From: an uncultured Collinsella sp.
GTDB lineage: Bacteria > Actinomycetota > Coriobacteriia > Coriobacteriales > Coriobacteriaceae
Reading direction: 5' to 3'
Length of the DNA stretch: 16,822 nt
Assembly: GCA_900549655.1 (NCBI GenBank)
Contig: UROZ01000036.1
Span: forward strand, 1 to 16,822
Below are positions 1 through 7,503 of the stretch, one piece after another; the stretch's first letter is position 1, and each line of letters opens with the position of its first letter. Made by a program: the position numbers and the translations under genes. Below the pieces are notes generated by a model. The model did no database searches. It was given only the letters and a program-made list of their open reading frames with translations, and was not told where the DNA came from.

Positions 1-1310
1 CGTTTGGCCGCCCGGTCCGTGACGCGCTCGATTGCGCGCTCGGCATCGCGCAGAAGCTCGGCTATCAGACGGGCGACGACGAGGGCTATGTGGGAATCGC
101 CGATATCCCGGGCTGCGGCGACAAACAGCTCGCGACTATCTGCCACGTGGACGTGGTTCCCGCCGGCCCTGGCTGGAACACCGACCCGTTCACCATGGAG
201 CGCCGCGAGGGCTGGCTGCTCGGTCGCGGCGTGATTGACGACAAGGGCCCGGCGGTATTGTCACTCTACGCCGGCGCCTATCTGCTCAAGCACGGCATTA
301 CCCCGCGCTATACTTTCCGCGCGCTGCTGGGCTGCGATGAGGAAGTGGGCATGTCCGACGTTCACCATTATCTGGAGAACCACGCAGACCCCGACTTTTT
401 GTTTACGCCCGATGCCGAGTTTCCGGTCTGCAATGCCGAGAAGGGCCAGTTTGGGGCGACGTTCGTGAGTCCCAAGATCGACGGCGGGCGCATCGTGTCG
501 TGGAGCGGCTCCGAGGCGAGCAATGCCATTCCGTCGCAGTCCATCTGCGAGCTCGCGATTGCCGCCGATGAGCTGCCGGCGCCCGTTGAGAACGCCGACC
601 GCCTGGAGATCACGGCGCTTGATAACGGGCATGCGCAGATTTTCGCCCACGGTATTGGCGGCCACGCTTCGGTGCCTGAGGGCACCATCAACGCCGTCGG
701 CCTGATCGTGTCGTATCTGCGCGAGGCCGAAGACGCGTTTGGTGCACGCGACGAGCGCCTGCTGACGCCTGCCGAGCACGAGTTCGTCAAGTTCCTGGCC
801 TTTGTGCATGCGGATGCCTATGGCCGCGGCCTAGGTATCGATGCGACGAGTCCGGCGTTTGGCCCGCTTACCTGCAACGCTGGCGTCATCCGCGTGGCGG
901 ATGGCCATATTGAGCAGGTCATCGACGTGCGCTTCCCCGACAGCACGAGTGCCGATACCATCCGCGAGCAGCTCGATCCGCTCGTGGGCCGTTTTGGCGT
1001 GACGTGCCGTGTGGGTCGTGCGAAGGTGCCGTTCTCGGTCTCTGCCGACGATCCGGCCGTGAAGGCGCTTATTGATACCTATAACGAGTTTACGGGCAAG
1101 CATGCCGAGCCCTTTGCCATGGGCGGCGGCACGTACGCGCGCAACTTTGCCCGCGCCGTATCGTTTGGTCCCGAGGAGACCGGCCTGGAGCTGCCCGCAT
1201 GGGGCGGCCAGATGCACGGCCCCAACGAGTGCGCCAACGAGGAACAGCTCAAGCAAGCGCTCAAGATCTATATTGTTGCGATCCTTCGTTTGAATGAATT
1301 AGAGCTTTAG
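1..1310 (+). CDS. M20-family dipeptidase (PepV/Sapep-like), 5' truncated
   Basis: This is the C-terminal 435 residues of a cytoplasmic zinc-dependent M20 peptidase that hydrolyses dipeptides or similar small peptides. The reading frame is open from base 3, so the start lies outside the window. PepV-type enzymes are about 465 residues, so roughly 30 are missing. A GTG at base 90 is only an internal valine. Visible metal-site motifs in family order are CHVDVVPAG, then GRGVIDDKGP with the bridging Asp, CDEEVG with the catalytic Glu and metal-binding Glu, a PDAEFPV Asp, and MHGPNE with the last His. A central lid with GIGGHASVPEGT (His) is present. All catalytic residues look intact. The gene ends directly against a perfect hairpin. 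The exact substrate is unknown; a related M20 deacetylase or carnosinase-like role is less likely given the PepV-like layout. Confidence 0.9.
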   Translation, partial: FGRPVRDALDCALGIAQKLGYQTGDDEGYVGIADIPGCGDKQLATICHVDVVPAGPGWNTDPFTMERREGWLLGRGVIDDKGPAVLSLYAGAYLLKHGITPRYTFRALLGCDEEVGMSDVHHYLENHADPDFLFTPDAEFPVCNAEKGQFGATFVSPKIDGGRIVSWSGSEASNAIPSQSICELAIAADELPAPVENADRLEITALDNGHAQIFAHGIGGHASVPEGTINAVGLIVSYLREAEDAFGARDERLLTPAEHEFVKFLAFVHADAYGRGLGIDATSPAFGPLTCNAGVIRVADGHIEQVIDVRFPDSTSADTIREQLDPLVGRFGVTCRVGRAKVPFSVSADDPAVKALIDTYNEFTGKHAEPFAMGGGTYARNFARAVSFGPEETGLELPAWGGQMHGPNECANEEQLKQALKIYIVAILRLNELEL

Positions 1311-1340
1311 GGTTACGCGGTTTTACCAAACCGCGTAACC
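1311..1340. terminator. Perfect 13-bp hairpin right after the dipeptidase stop
   Basis: GGTTACGCGGTTT (1311-1323) pairs perfectly with AAACCGCGTAACC (1328-1340) across a 4-base loop. It begins at the base after the TAG stop. No T-run follows, so it may be an inefficient terminator or an mRNA 3'-end stabiliser instead of a classical rho-independent terminator. Confidence 0.55.
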
Positions 1341-1352
1341 AGTCGACGCTGC

Positions 1353-1450
1353 AAACGCCCCCAAGCGGCAATCTGACGTTCAATCGTCGGTCGCGTACAA
1401 AAGTACGCTTCCCTCCTCTTTCACGTCACCTTGCTCGCTTAGGGGCGTTT
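1353..1450. repeat. 98-base structured inverted-repeat element
   Basis: AAACGCCCC plus AAGCG (1353-1367, one mismatched base between) pairs with CGCTT plus GGGGCGTTT (1436-1450). Inside sits a perfect small hairpin, GCGTAC-aaaa-GTACGC (1393-1408). No coding potential is seen. It could be a dispersed intergenic element or a small structured RNA; nothing in the window decides between these. Confidence 0.45.
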
Positions 1451-1491
1451 TCGCTGACTTATGCTCAACCTGCGGGGTTTCCAAGGTAGTC

Positions 1492-1564
1492 CTTGGGGAC
1501 GTTCTTAAATGACTAGTCAAACAAGAACGTCCCCAACGACTAGTCGTTTAAGAACGTCCCCAAC
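1492..1564. repeat. REP-like cluster: three 27-base units, one inverted and two in tandem
   Basis: The unit is GACTAGTC, then 4 variable bases, then AAGAACGTCCCCAA plus one base. Copies lie at 1511-1537 and 1538-1564 in direct tandem. A third copy, inverted, lies at 1492-1518 and shares the self-complementary GACTAGTC with the second. The outer arms 1493-1518 and 1538-1563 match at 25 of 26 positions, so the region can form a long stem. The TTGGGGAC end is shared with palindromes near 5556 and 8289. The form resembles REP/BIME elements mobilised by RAYT transposases, but no such transposase is in the window. Confidence 0.65.
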
Positions 1565-1686
1565 AACTACCTTCCTCTGGTGTAAAAGGTGCGCCATGTT
1601 CGGCGCTGGATTGTTATTCGTTTGTAAAGGCCGTGCTGCGCTTGCGGTAAGGGTCTATCAGATGCCCGTAAAAAACCGCAGTTGGC

Positions 1687-1746
1687 GCGGGCACTGCCCG
1701 ATCGAGGCCGTATCTTTCCAAACAGCAAAGCGGGCAGGGTGCCCGC
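1687..1746 (+). promoter_or_regulatory. Alternative hairpins in the pstS leader
   Basis: GCGGGCACTGCCCG (1687-1700) and GCGGGCAgggTGCCCGC (1730-1746) can each fold on themselves. The second forms a perfect 7-bp stem with a 3-base loop. They can also pair with each other into a longer stem with a two-base bulge around a loop of about 30 bases. The structure ends 25 bases before the pstS start. Mutually exclusive folds upstream of a ribosome binding site suggest possible leader control, but no T-run or known riboswitch core is seen. No convincing Pho box was found in 1565-1771. Confidence 0.35.
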
Positions 1747-1771
1747 GAATCGCATGTATGAAAGGAAGATC

Positions 1772-2710
1772 ATGCTCGATCAGGCTTATTCTCGTCGTCA
1801 GTTCCTCGGCCTCGCTGGTGGTCTTGCCAGCATCGTCGGTCTCGGTCTCGTTGGGTGCGGCGGCTCCGGCGCATCCGATGCCGCCGACAAGGGTAGCGCC
1901 GCTGCTGCCGAGTCCGTCTCCGGCGAGGTGACCTACGACGGTGCCTCTTCGTTCCAGGCTCTCGTCGAGGCCGCTGCCGAGAAGTTCATGGACGCCAACC
2001 CCGATGTCTCCGTCTCCGGCTCGGGTAACGGTTCGGGCAAGGGCCTGACCGCTGTCGCCGCCGGTACCGTTACCATCGGTAACTCCGACGTCTTCGCCGA
2101 GACCAAGCTCGAGGCCGACCAGGTCAAGAACCTCGTCGACCACGAGGTCGCCGTCGTGGGCATGGGCCCCGTCGTCTCCAAGAATGTCAAGGTCGACGAC
2201 CTGTCCCTCGAGCAGCTCAAGGGCATCTTCTCCGGCCAGATCACCAACTGGAAGGAGGTCGGTGGCGACGACGCTACCATCGTCGTCCTCAACCGCAAGG
2301 CCGGCTCCGGCACCCGCGCCACCTTCGAGGCTGCCGTCTTTGGCGACGAGGCTGTCGACTTTAAGGGCGACGCCGAGCTCGACAAGTCCGGCGACGTCCA
2401 GACTCAGATTGCCAGTACCGACAACGCCATCTCCTACCTCGACTTCTCGCACTTTGACGACTCCAAGTTCAACGCCATCAAGGTCGAGGGTGTGGAGCCC
2501 AAGAGCAAGAACGTCACCGACGACTCCTTTAAGATCTGGGCTACCGAGCACATGTACTGCGCCAAGGACGCCGACAAGGCCACTACCGCCTTCCTGGACT
2601 TTATGCTGTCCGAGGACGTTCAGGGCAAGCTCGTCGAGGAACAGGGCTTTATCCCCGTCTCTGCCATGAAGGTCGCCAAGGACGCCAGCGGCAAGGTCTC
2701 AGCTAAATAA
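1772..2710 (+). CDS. pstS: Phosphate ABC transporter substrate-binding lipoprotein PstS
   Basis: This 312-residue protein is the extracytoplasmic phosphate receptor of the Pst importer. The start is the ATG at 1772, preceded by AAAGGAAG; the open frame to 1682 upstream has no better ribosome site and would bury the signal peptide. Residues 7-13 are a twin-arginine motif (SRRQFLG), then a hydrophobic stretch and a lipobox ending at Cys29 (GLVGC). It is therefore probably a Tat-exported lipoprotein tethered to the outer membrane face. The family phosphate-loop segments are recognisable: YDGASSFQAL near 55-64, GSGKGLTAVAAG near 87-98, TIGNSD near 101-106, and RKAGSGTRATFE in the middle. A low-complexity Ala/Ser linker follows the lipid Cys. 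It is the first gene of pstSCAB, with pstC 25 bases downstream. Confidence 0.95.
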   Translation: MLDQAYSRRQFLGLAGGLASIVGLGLVGCGGSGASDAADKGSAAAAESVSGEVTYDGASSFQALVEAAAEKFMDANPDVSVSGSGNGSGKGLTAVAAGTVTIGNSDVFAETKLEADQVKNLVDHEVAVVGMGPVVSKNVKVDDLSLEQLKGIFSGQITNWKEVGGDDATIVVLNRKAGSGTRATFEAAVFGDEAVDFKGDAELDKSGDVQTQIASTDNAISYLDFSHFDDSKFNAIKVEGVEPKSKNVTDDSFKIWATEHMYCAKDADKATTAFLDFMLSEDVQGKLVEEQGFIPVSAMKVAKDASGKVSAK

Positions 2711-2735
2711 GTAATCGCCCCCGGAAAGGTTTGCA

Positions 2736-3644
2736 ATGGCAAAACAGCTGCCAAAGCGCGACCTTGAGAACGTGGGCCTGGGCGTCACGGGCGCGTGCGT
2801 AGCGCTCGTGACGCTTGTCGTTGCCGCGCTCATCTTTATGGTCGCCCAAAAGGGCCTCTCGGCTTTTATCAAGGACGGCGTCTCGGTCGTCGAGTTCTTT
2901 ACCGGCACCAAGTGGGACCTGGCCAACACGGCCGAAAACGGCCTGCCTTATACCGGCGCCCTGCCCCTGATCGTCACCTCGTTTGCAGTCATGGTGCTCT
3001 CCACGCTCATCGCGCTGCCCATCGCCATCGGCTCTGCCATCTTTGCGGTCGAGATCCAGCCTAAGTTTGGTTCCAAGATCTTTCAGCCGCTAATTGAGCT
3101 TTTGACCGGCATTCCCTCGGTCGTCTTTGGCTTGATCGGCTTTCACGTGGTTGTCGGCCTTATGAAGAGTGTTTTCCATGTGAGCACGGGTCTGGGCATC
3201 TTACCCGGCGCCATCGTGCTGGCCGTCATGATCCTGCCGACCATGACCACCCTCTCGGTCGATGGCCTGCGCGCCGTGCCCGACGGCTACCGTCAGGGCT
3301 CGCTCGCGCTGGGCTACACCCGCTGGCAGACCATCTGGCACGTGGTGCTCAAGTCCGCCATGCCGTCGCTCATGACTGCGGTCATCCTTGGCATGACGCG
3401 CGCCTTTGGCGAGACGCTCGCCGTGCGCATGGTCATCGGCGGTATTGAGGCCATGCCGACGTCGCTGCTGTCGCCGGCCTCGACCATCACCACCACGCTC
3501 ACCACGTCCATGGCGGTCTATGCCGAGGGTTCGGCCCAGGACGATGTTCTGTGGGCGCTCGGTCTGCTGCTGATGAGTATGAGCCTCATCTTCATCCTGA
3601 TCATCCACCTTATCGGCCGCAAGGGGGCGAAGGCTCGTGGCTAG
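2736..3644 (+). CDS. pstC: Phosphate ABC transporter permease PstC
   Basis: This 302-residue inner-membrane subunit forms half of the phosphate channel. GGAAAGG lies about 8 bases before the ATG. Residues 15-40 form the first membrane helix, followed by an extracytoplasmic segment containing FTGTKWDLANTAENGLPYTGALP, which resembles the equivalent loop in PstC proteins. Four to five further helices follow. The cytoplasmic coupling loop (EAA motif region) is the segment around DGYRQGSLALGYTRWQTIW. The C-terminus is a short basic tail (GRKGAKARG). The stop codon overlaps the next gene by 8 bases, which indicates translational coupling with pstA. Length and helix pattern are normal for the family. 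Confidence 0.95.
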   Translation: MAKQLPKRDLENVGLGVTGACVALVTLVVAALIFMVAQKGLSAFIKDGVSVVEFFTGTKWDLANTAENGLPYTGALPLIVTSFAVMVLSTLIALPIAIGSAIFAVEIQPKFGSKIFQPLIELLTGIPSVVFGLIGFHVVVGLMKSVFHVSTGLGILPGAIVLAVMILPTMTTLSVDGLRAVPDGYRQGSLALGYTRWQTIWHVVLKSAMPSLMTAVILGMTRAFGETLAVRMVIGGIEAMPTSLLSPASTITTTLTTSMAVYAEGSAQDDVLWALGLLLMSMSLIFILIIHLIGRKGAKARG

Positions 3645-4563
3645 CACGCGCATCCATATCGACGAGGCGAGACTCGGGCGCGTCCAAAAGCAGGATCGTA
3701 TCGCCACGGGCGTGCTGACGGCAATCATCGCCATCGTCATGCTCATCGTCGTCTCCATGGTGGCCTATATCCTGTTCGAGGGCATCTCGACGCTGTTCCA
3801 GCCGGGTTTTCTCACGCAGCCGTCGCGCGCCAACGGAACTCAGGGCGGCGTACTCTACCAGCTGTTCGACTCGTTCTATCTGCTGCTGATCACTCTGATC
3901 ATCTCGGTGCCCATCAGCCTGGGCGGCGCGGTCTTTTTGGTTGAGTACGCGCCGGACGGCCCCATCCGCGACATCGCTTCCACCGCCATCGAGACGCTGT
4001 CCTCGCTGCCTTCCATCGTTGTCGGCATGTTCGGTTTCCTGGTGTTCTCGGTGCAGCTGGGCTGGAAGTACTCCATCATCTCCGGCGCCGTCGCGCTCAC
4101 CATGTTCAATATCCCCATTCTGGTGCGCGTGATTCAGCAGGCGCTCGAGGACGTGCCACAGGCCCAGCGCGATGCATGCCTGGCCATGGGCCTTACCCGC
4201 TGGGAGGCCACGCTGCACATCCTGATTCCCGAGGCCATGCCCGCCATCGTGACCGGCATCGTGCTTTCGGCCGGCCGCGTCTTTGGCGAGGCCGCGGCGC
4301 TGCTCTTTACCTCGGGCATGAGCTCGCCGGTGCGTCTGAACTTCTTGAGCTTTAACCTGTCGAGCCCCACCTGCGCCTGGAACGTGTTCCGCCCCGGTGA
4401 GTCGCTCGCCGTGCACATCTACAAGATCTATGGCGAGGGCAGCCCCGAGGCCCAGCAGATCGTTTGGGGCACCGCGGCGCTGCTGATGATTTGCGTGCTG
4501 CTGTTTAACGTAGTCGCCCGTATCGTGGGCAAACAACTGGCAAGGAAGATGACGGCCGAATGA
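3637..4563 (+). CDS. pstA: Phosphate ABC transporter permease PstA
   Basis: This is the 308-residue partner permease of PstC. The start used is GTG 3637, which overlaps the pstC end; no nearby ATG fits better. About six membrane helices are visible, beginning with one at residues 24-50 (AIIAIVMLIVVSMVAYILFEG). The ABC coupling loop is the segment around VPQAQRDACLAMGLTRWEATLH, close in form to the equivalent PstC loop. The motif ETLSSLPSIVVGMFGFLVF matches the conserved PstA/PstC region that contacts the substrate path. Its stop overlaps the pstB start in an ATGA junction. Nothing looks truncated. Confidence 0.94.
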   Translation: MASTRIHIDEARLGRVQKQDRIATGVLTAIIAIVMLIVVSMVAYILFEGISTLFQPGFLTQPSRANGTQGGVLYQLFDSFYLLLITLIISVPISLGGAVFLVEYAPDGPIRDIASTAIETLSSLPSIVVGMFGFLVFSVQLGWKYSIISGAVALTMFNIPILVRVIQQALEDVPQAQRDACLAMGLTRWEATLHILIPEAMPAIVTGIVLSAGRVFGEAAALLFTSGMSSPVRLNFLSFNLSSPTCAWNVFRPGESLAVHIYKIYGEGSPEAQQIVWGTAALLMICVLLFNVVARIVGKQLARKMTAE

Positions 4564-5432
4564 GCGAGATAAATGCAACGCCCGCAACTGAGGCGGCATC
4601 GTCCGAGACCCAGGACTTTTTGTCGAGCGTGGGGGAGAGCGAGAAGCGCGTGCGCGCGAGCGGCAAGGCCGTGAGCGACGAGGTCGTGCTCTCCACCAAG
4701 GACGTCAACGTGTACTATGGCGACCACCATGCACTGCACAATACGTCGCTCGACTTTCACAAGGGCGAGATCACGGCGCTCATCGGGCCTTCGGGCTGCG
4801 GTAAGTCGACCTTCTTGCGTAGCCTCAACCTCATGAATCGCGAGATTCGCGGCTGCCGCGTGGAGGGCGAGATCAACTATCGCGGGCGCAACGTGAACAC
4901 CAAGACCGAAAACACCTACGAGCTGCGCCGTTCCATTGGCATGGTGTTCCAGCAGCCCAACCCGTTCCGCAAGTCCATTCGCGACAACATCACGTTTGCG
5001 CCTAAGCGCCACGGCATCACCGACCGCGACGAGCTCGACCGCATGGTCGAGGAAAGCCTGCGCGGCGCGGCGCTTTGGGACGAGGTCAAAGACAAGCTCG
5101 ACAAGAGCGCCTACGCGCTTTCGGGCGGCCAGCAGCAGCGTCTGTGCATCGCGCGCACGCTGGCGCTCAACCCCGACGTGATCCTGTTTGACGAGCCCTG
5201 CTCGGCGCTCGACCCCATCTCGACGCTGGCGATCGAGGACCTTATGTCGTCAATCGTTGCCGACCGTGCCATCGTCATCGTGACGCACAACATGGAGCAG
5301 GCGTCGCGTGTGTCCAACCGCACGGCGTTCTTCTACATGGGCGATATGGTCGAGTACGACGAGACCGACGAGATTTTCCAACGGCCCAAGGATAAGCGGC
5401 TGAATGATTACCTCACCGGCATGTTCTCCTAG
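4560..5432 (+). CDS. pstB: Phosphate ABC transporter ATPase PstB with N-terminal extension
   Basis: This 290-residue cytoplasmic ATPase powers the Pst importer. Motifs in order are Walker A GPSGCGKST (76-84), Q-loop QQPNPF (131-136), signature LSGGQQQR (187-194), Walker B ILFDEP (208-213) and the switch His in VTHNM (243). PstB proteins are usually about 250 residues. Here the conserved core starts near residue 43 after an acidic, Ser/Ala-rich, probably disordered leader. The ATG overlaps the pstA stop (ATGA), which supports this start, though an internal start would give a standard-length protein. No phoU follows, which is unusual because phoU commonly closes pst operons. A strong terminator ends the operon. 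Confidence 0.95.
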   Translation: MSEINATPATEAASSETQDFLSSVGESEKRVRASGKAVSDEVVLSTKDVNVYYGDHHALHNTSLDFHKGEITALIGPSGCGKSTFLRSLNLMNREIRGCRVEGEINYRGRNVNTKTENTYELRRSIGMVFQQPNPFRKSIRDNITFAPKRHGITDRDELDRMVEESLRGAALWDEVKDKLDKSAYALSGGQQQRLCIARTLALNPDVILFDEPCSALDPISTLAIEDLMSSIVADRAIVIVTHNMEQASRVSNRTAFFYMGDMVEYDETDEIFQRPKDKRLNDYLTGMFS

Positions 5433-5450
5433 TCCGGGACATGCTTGAGG

Positions 5451-5476
5451 CCCGTGGCGGCCACGGTCGCCACGGG
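5451..5476. repeat. Perfect 9-bp hairpin downstream of pstB
   Basis: CCCGTGGCG (5451-5459) pairs perfectly with CGCCACGGG (5468-5476) across an 8-base loop. No T-run follows. It lies just before the true terminator and may protect the pst transcript 3' end. Confidence 0.5.
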
Positions 5477-5488
5477 ACTGATTGGAAG

Positions 5489-5525
5489 GGCGGGTCATCT
5501 CTTGCGGGAGATGGCCCGCCTTTTT
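5489..5525 (+). terminator. Rho-independent terminator of the pst operon
   Basis: GGCGGG-t-CATCTC (5489-5501) pairs with GAGATG-g-CCCGCC (5508-5520), with one T:G wobble, around a 6-base loop. TTTTT follows directly. This is a canonical intrinsic terminator about 55 bases after the pstB stop. Confidence 0.9.
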
Positions 5526-5542
5526 GCTCTGCGACCGAAGCG

Positions 5543-5577
5543 ACCACCACAAAGGGGACAGGCACCTTCGTGGTGGT
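5543..5577. repeat. GGGGACAGGCACC-type palindrome (REP-like)
   Basis: ACCACCAC and AAGG (5543-5555) pair with CCTT and GTGGTGGT (5565-5577), with one mismatched base in each arm. The loop is GGACAGGCA. It belongs in style to the GGGGAC-bearing intergenic palindromes near 1493 and 8289. It lies between the pst terminator and the ABC-F gene and has no downstream T-run. Confidence 0.55.
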
Positions 5578-5637
5578 TTGGGGTGGGGCTCGCTGCTATC
5601 ATGGACAACGTTGAATTTCTACGAAGGAGCAGGGCAT

Positions 5638-7497
5638 ATGGCGATTCTTTTGGGATGCGATTCCATCAGCCTAGAGTTTCCCACCAAGCATATTTTCGAT
5701 AGCGTGACGCTCGGCGTGGGCGAGGGCGACCGCATTGGTATTGTCGGTAAAAACGGCGACGGCAAGTCGACGCTGCTGAGCGTGCTCGCCGGCACGCTGG
5801 AGCCCGACGATGGCCGCGTGACGCATCGCCGCGGCACCACGATCGGTCTGCTCGGCCAAAAGGACCAACTTGTCGACACCGATACCGTGCATCATGCCGT
5901 CGTGGGCGACACGCCCGAGTATGAGTGGGCGTCGAGTCCGCGTACGCGCCAGATCCTCGCCGGTCTCATTAGCGATGTGCCCTGGGAGGGCACGGTGGGC
6001 GAGCTTTCGGGCGGTCAGCGCCGTCGCGTGGACCTTGCGCGCCTGCTGATCGGCGACTACGACGTGCTCATGCTCGACGAGCCCACCAACCACCTGGACA
6101 TGCGCACCATCAACTGGCTCGCGCGTCACTTAAAGGCCCGCTGGCAGCGCGGTCAGGGCGCCATGCTCGTGGTCACGCACGATCGCTGGTTCTTGGACGA
6201 GGTCTGCACCAGCATGTGGGAGGTCCACGACGGCCAGGTCGATCCCTTCGAGGGCGGCTACTCGGCATACATCCTGCAGCGCGTGGAGCGCGACCGCATG
6301 GCCGCAGTTACCGAGGAGCGTCGTCGCAACATGGCACGCAAGGAGCTCGCGTGGCTGAGCCGTGGCGCCCAGGCGCGCTCCACCAAGCCCAAGTTTCGCG
6401 TGGATGCCGCTCGCGAACTTATCGCCGACGTGCCGCCCGTGCGCGACGAGCTGGAGCTCAAGCGCCTGGCGGTGAGCCGCCTGGGCAAGCAGGTCATCGA
6501 CGTGATCGACGTGGACGCCGGCTATGCGGATACCGACGGCGCGCCCAAGCAGGTGCTCTCCGACGTGACCTGGCTTATCGGCGCGGGCGACCGCTATGGT
6601 CTTTTGGGTGAGAACGGTGCCGGCAAGTCCACGCTGCTCGACGTGATCCAGGGCAAGATTGCGCCCCTGCGCGGCCGCGTGAAGATCGGCCAGACGGTGC
6701 GCTTTGGCGTGCTGTCGCAGCAGCTCGAGGAGCTCGAGCCCTACATGGGCGACACGATCCGCGAGGTGCTGAGCAACTATAAGAAGTATTACGTCATCGA
6801 CGGCAAGGAGACCTCTCCCGAGAAGCTTTGCGAGCGCCTGGGCTTTACGACGCAGCAGCTCTGGAGCCGCATCGGCGACCTTTCGGGCGGCCAGCGCCGT
6901 CGCCTGTCGCTGCTGCTGACAATCCTGGACGAGCCCAACGTGCTTATCCTGGACGAGCCGGGCAACGACCTGGATACCGACATGCTCGCGATTGTCGAGG
7001 ACCTGCTCGATGGCTGGCCCGGCACGTTGATTCTGGTGACGCACGACCGCTTTTTGATGGAGCGCGTGACCGACCAGCAGTGGGCGCTGCTCGACGGCCA
7101 CTTGACGCATATGCCCGGCGGCGTGGACCAGTACCTGCGCCTGTGCAACGCCACGGCCGAGGGCGAGCCCGTGGGCGCGCCGAGCGCCAAGACCGGCGCG
7201 TTCGACACCGGCGCCGCGGCTGCGGCGGCCGAAAAGCCCAAGACGAGCGGTCAACCTAACGGCCTTTCCAACGCCGAGCGCCAGAAGCTCCGTCGCGAGG
7301 TGAGTTCGCTCGAGCGCAAGATGGAGACGCAGCGCGCCCGCGTTGAGGAGGCCGAGGCCGCGATGGCCCAGGTCGACCCCACCAACTACACGGCGCTCGG
7401 CGAGCAGCAGGCAAAGATCGACGAGGCCCATGCCGCCATGGACGAGCTGGAGATGGCATGGCTCGAGGCAAGCGAAAAGCTCGAGGGCGAGGAGTAG
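5638..7497 (+). CDS. ABC-F family ATPase (Uup-like, ribosome-associated)
   Basis: This 619-residue soluble protein has two fused ABC domains and no membrane segments, so it is an ABC-F factor, not a transporter. The start is the ATG at 5638 behind GAAGGAG; the frame is open to 5482 but crosses the REP-like palindrome. Domain 1 has GKNGDGKST (37-45), LSGGQRRR (123-130), LMLDEPTNHLD (near 144-154) and VTHD (179-182). A charged, Arg-rich interdomain linker follows near 215-265. Domain 2 has GENGAGKST (324-332), LSGGQRRR (415-422) and ILDEPGNDLD, where Gly replaces the usual Thr. After an Ala-rich linker comes a C-terminal coiled coil (about 545-617), a Uup-type feature. The likely role is translation or ribosome rescue; antibiotic protection of the ARE type cannot be excluded. 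Confidence 0.92.
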   Translation: MAILLGCDSISLEFPTKHIFDSVTLGVGEGDRIGIVGKNGDGKSTLLSVLAGTLEPDDGRVTHRRGTTIGLLGQKDQLVDTDTVHHAVVGDTPEYEWASSPRTRQILAGLISDVPWEGTVGELSGGQRRRVDLARLLIGDYDVLMLDEPTNHLDMRTINWLARHLKARWQRGQGAMLVVTHDRWFLDEVCTSMWEVHDGQVDPFEGGYSAYILQRVERDRMAAVTEERRRNMARKELAWLSRGAQARSTKPKFRVDAARELIADVPPVRDELELKRLAVSRLGKQVIDVIDVDAGYADTDGAPKQVLSDVTWLIGAGDRYGLLGENGAGKSTLLDVIQGKIAPLRGRVKIGQTVRFGVLSQQLEELEPYMGDTIREVLSNYKKYYVIDGKETSPEKLCERLGFTTQQLWSRIGDLSGGQRRRLSLLLTILDEPNVLILDEPGNDLDTDMLAIVEDLLDGWPGTLILVTHDRFLMERVTDQQWALLDGHLTHMPGGVDQYLRLCNATAEGEPVGAPSAKTGAFDTGAAAAAAEKPKTSGQPNGLSNAERQKLRREVSSLERKMETQRARVEEAEAAMAQVDPTNYTALGEQQAKIDEAHAAMDELEMAWLEASEKLEGEE

Positions 7498-7503
7498 GCG
7501 AGG

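Noticed and set aside
1492..1564. CRISPR array
   Set aside because: Units are adjoining and partly inverted with no unique spacers and no cas genes nearby.
1565..1771. Pho box or clear sigma-70 promoter for pstS
   Set aside because: GTTATTCGTTTGTAAA near 1613 is only vaguely like Pho repeats and no well-spaced -35/-10 pair could be supported.
1509..1931. 140-residue plus-strand frame between the repeats and pstS
   Set aside because: It runs through the REP-like repeats and overlaps the signal peptide region of pstS in another frame, with no ribosome site.
3610..4599. 329-residue minus-strand frame across pstA
   Set aside because: Its translation is His/Asp/Gln-rich low-complexity sequence typical of antisense readings, and pstA is certain on the other strand.
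5482..5637. 52-residue upstream extension of the ABC-F protein
   Set aside because: It would start inside the pst terminator and translate the REP-like palindrome; ATG 5638 has a clear GAAGGAG site and matches the family N-terminus.
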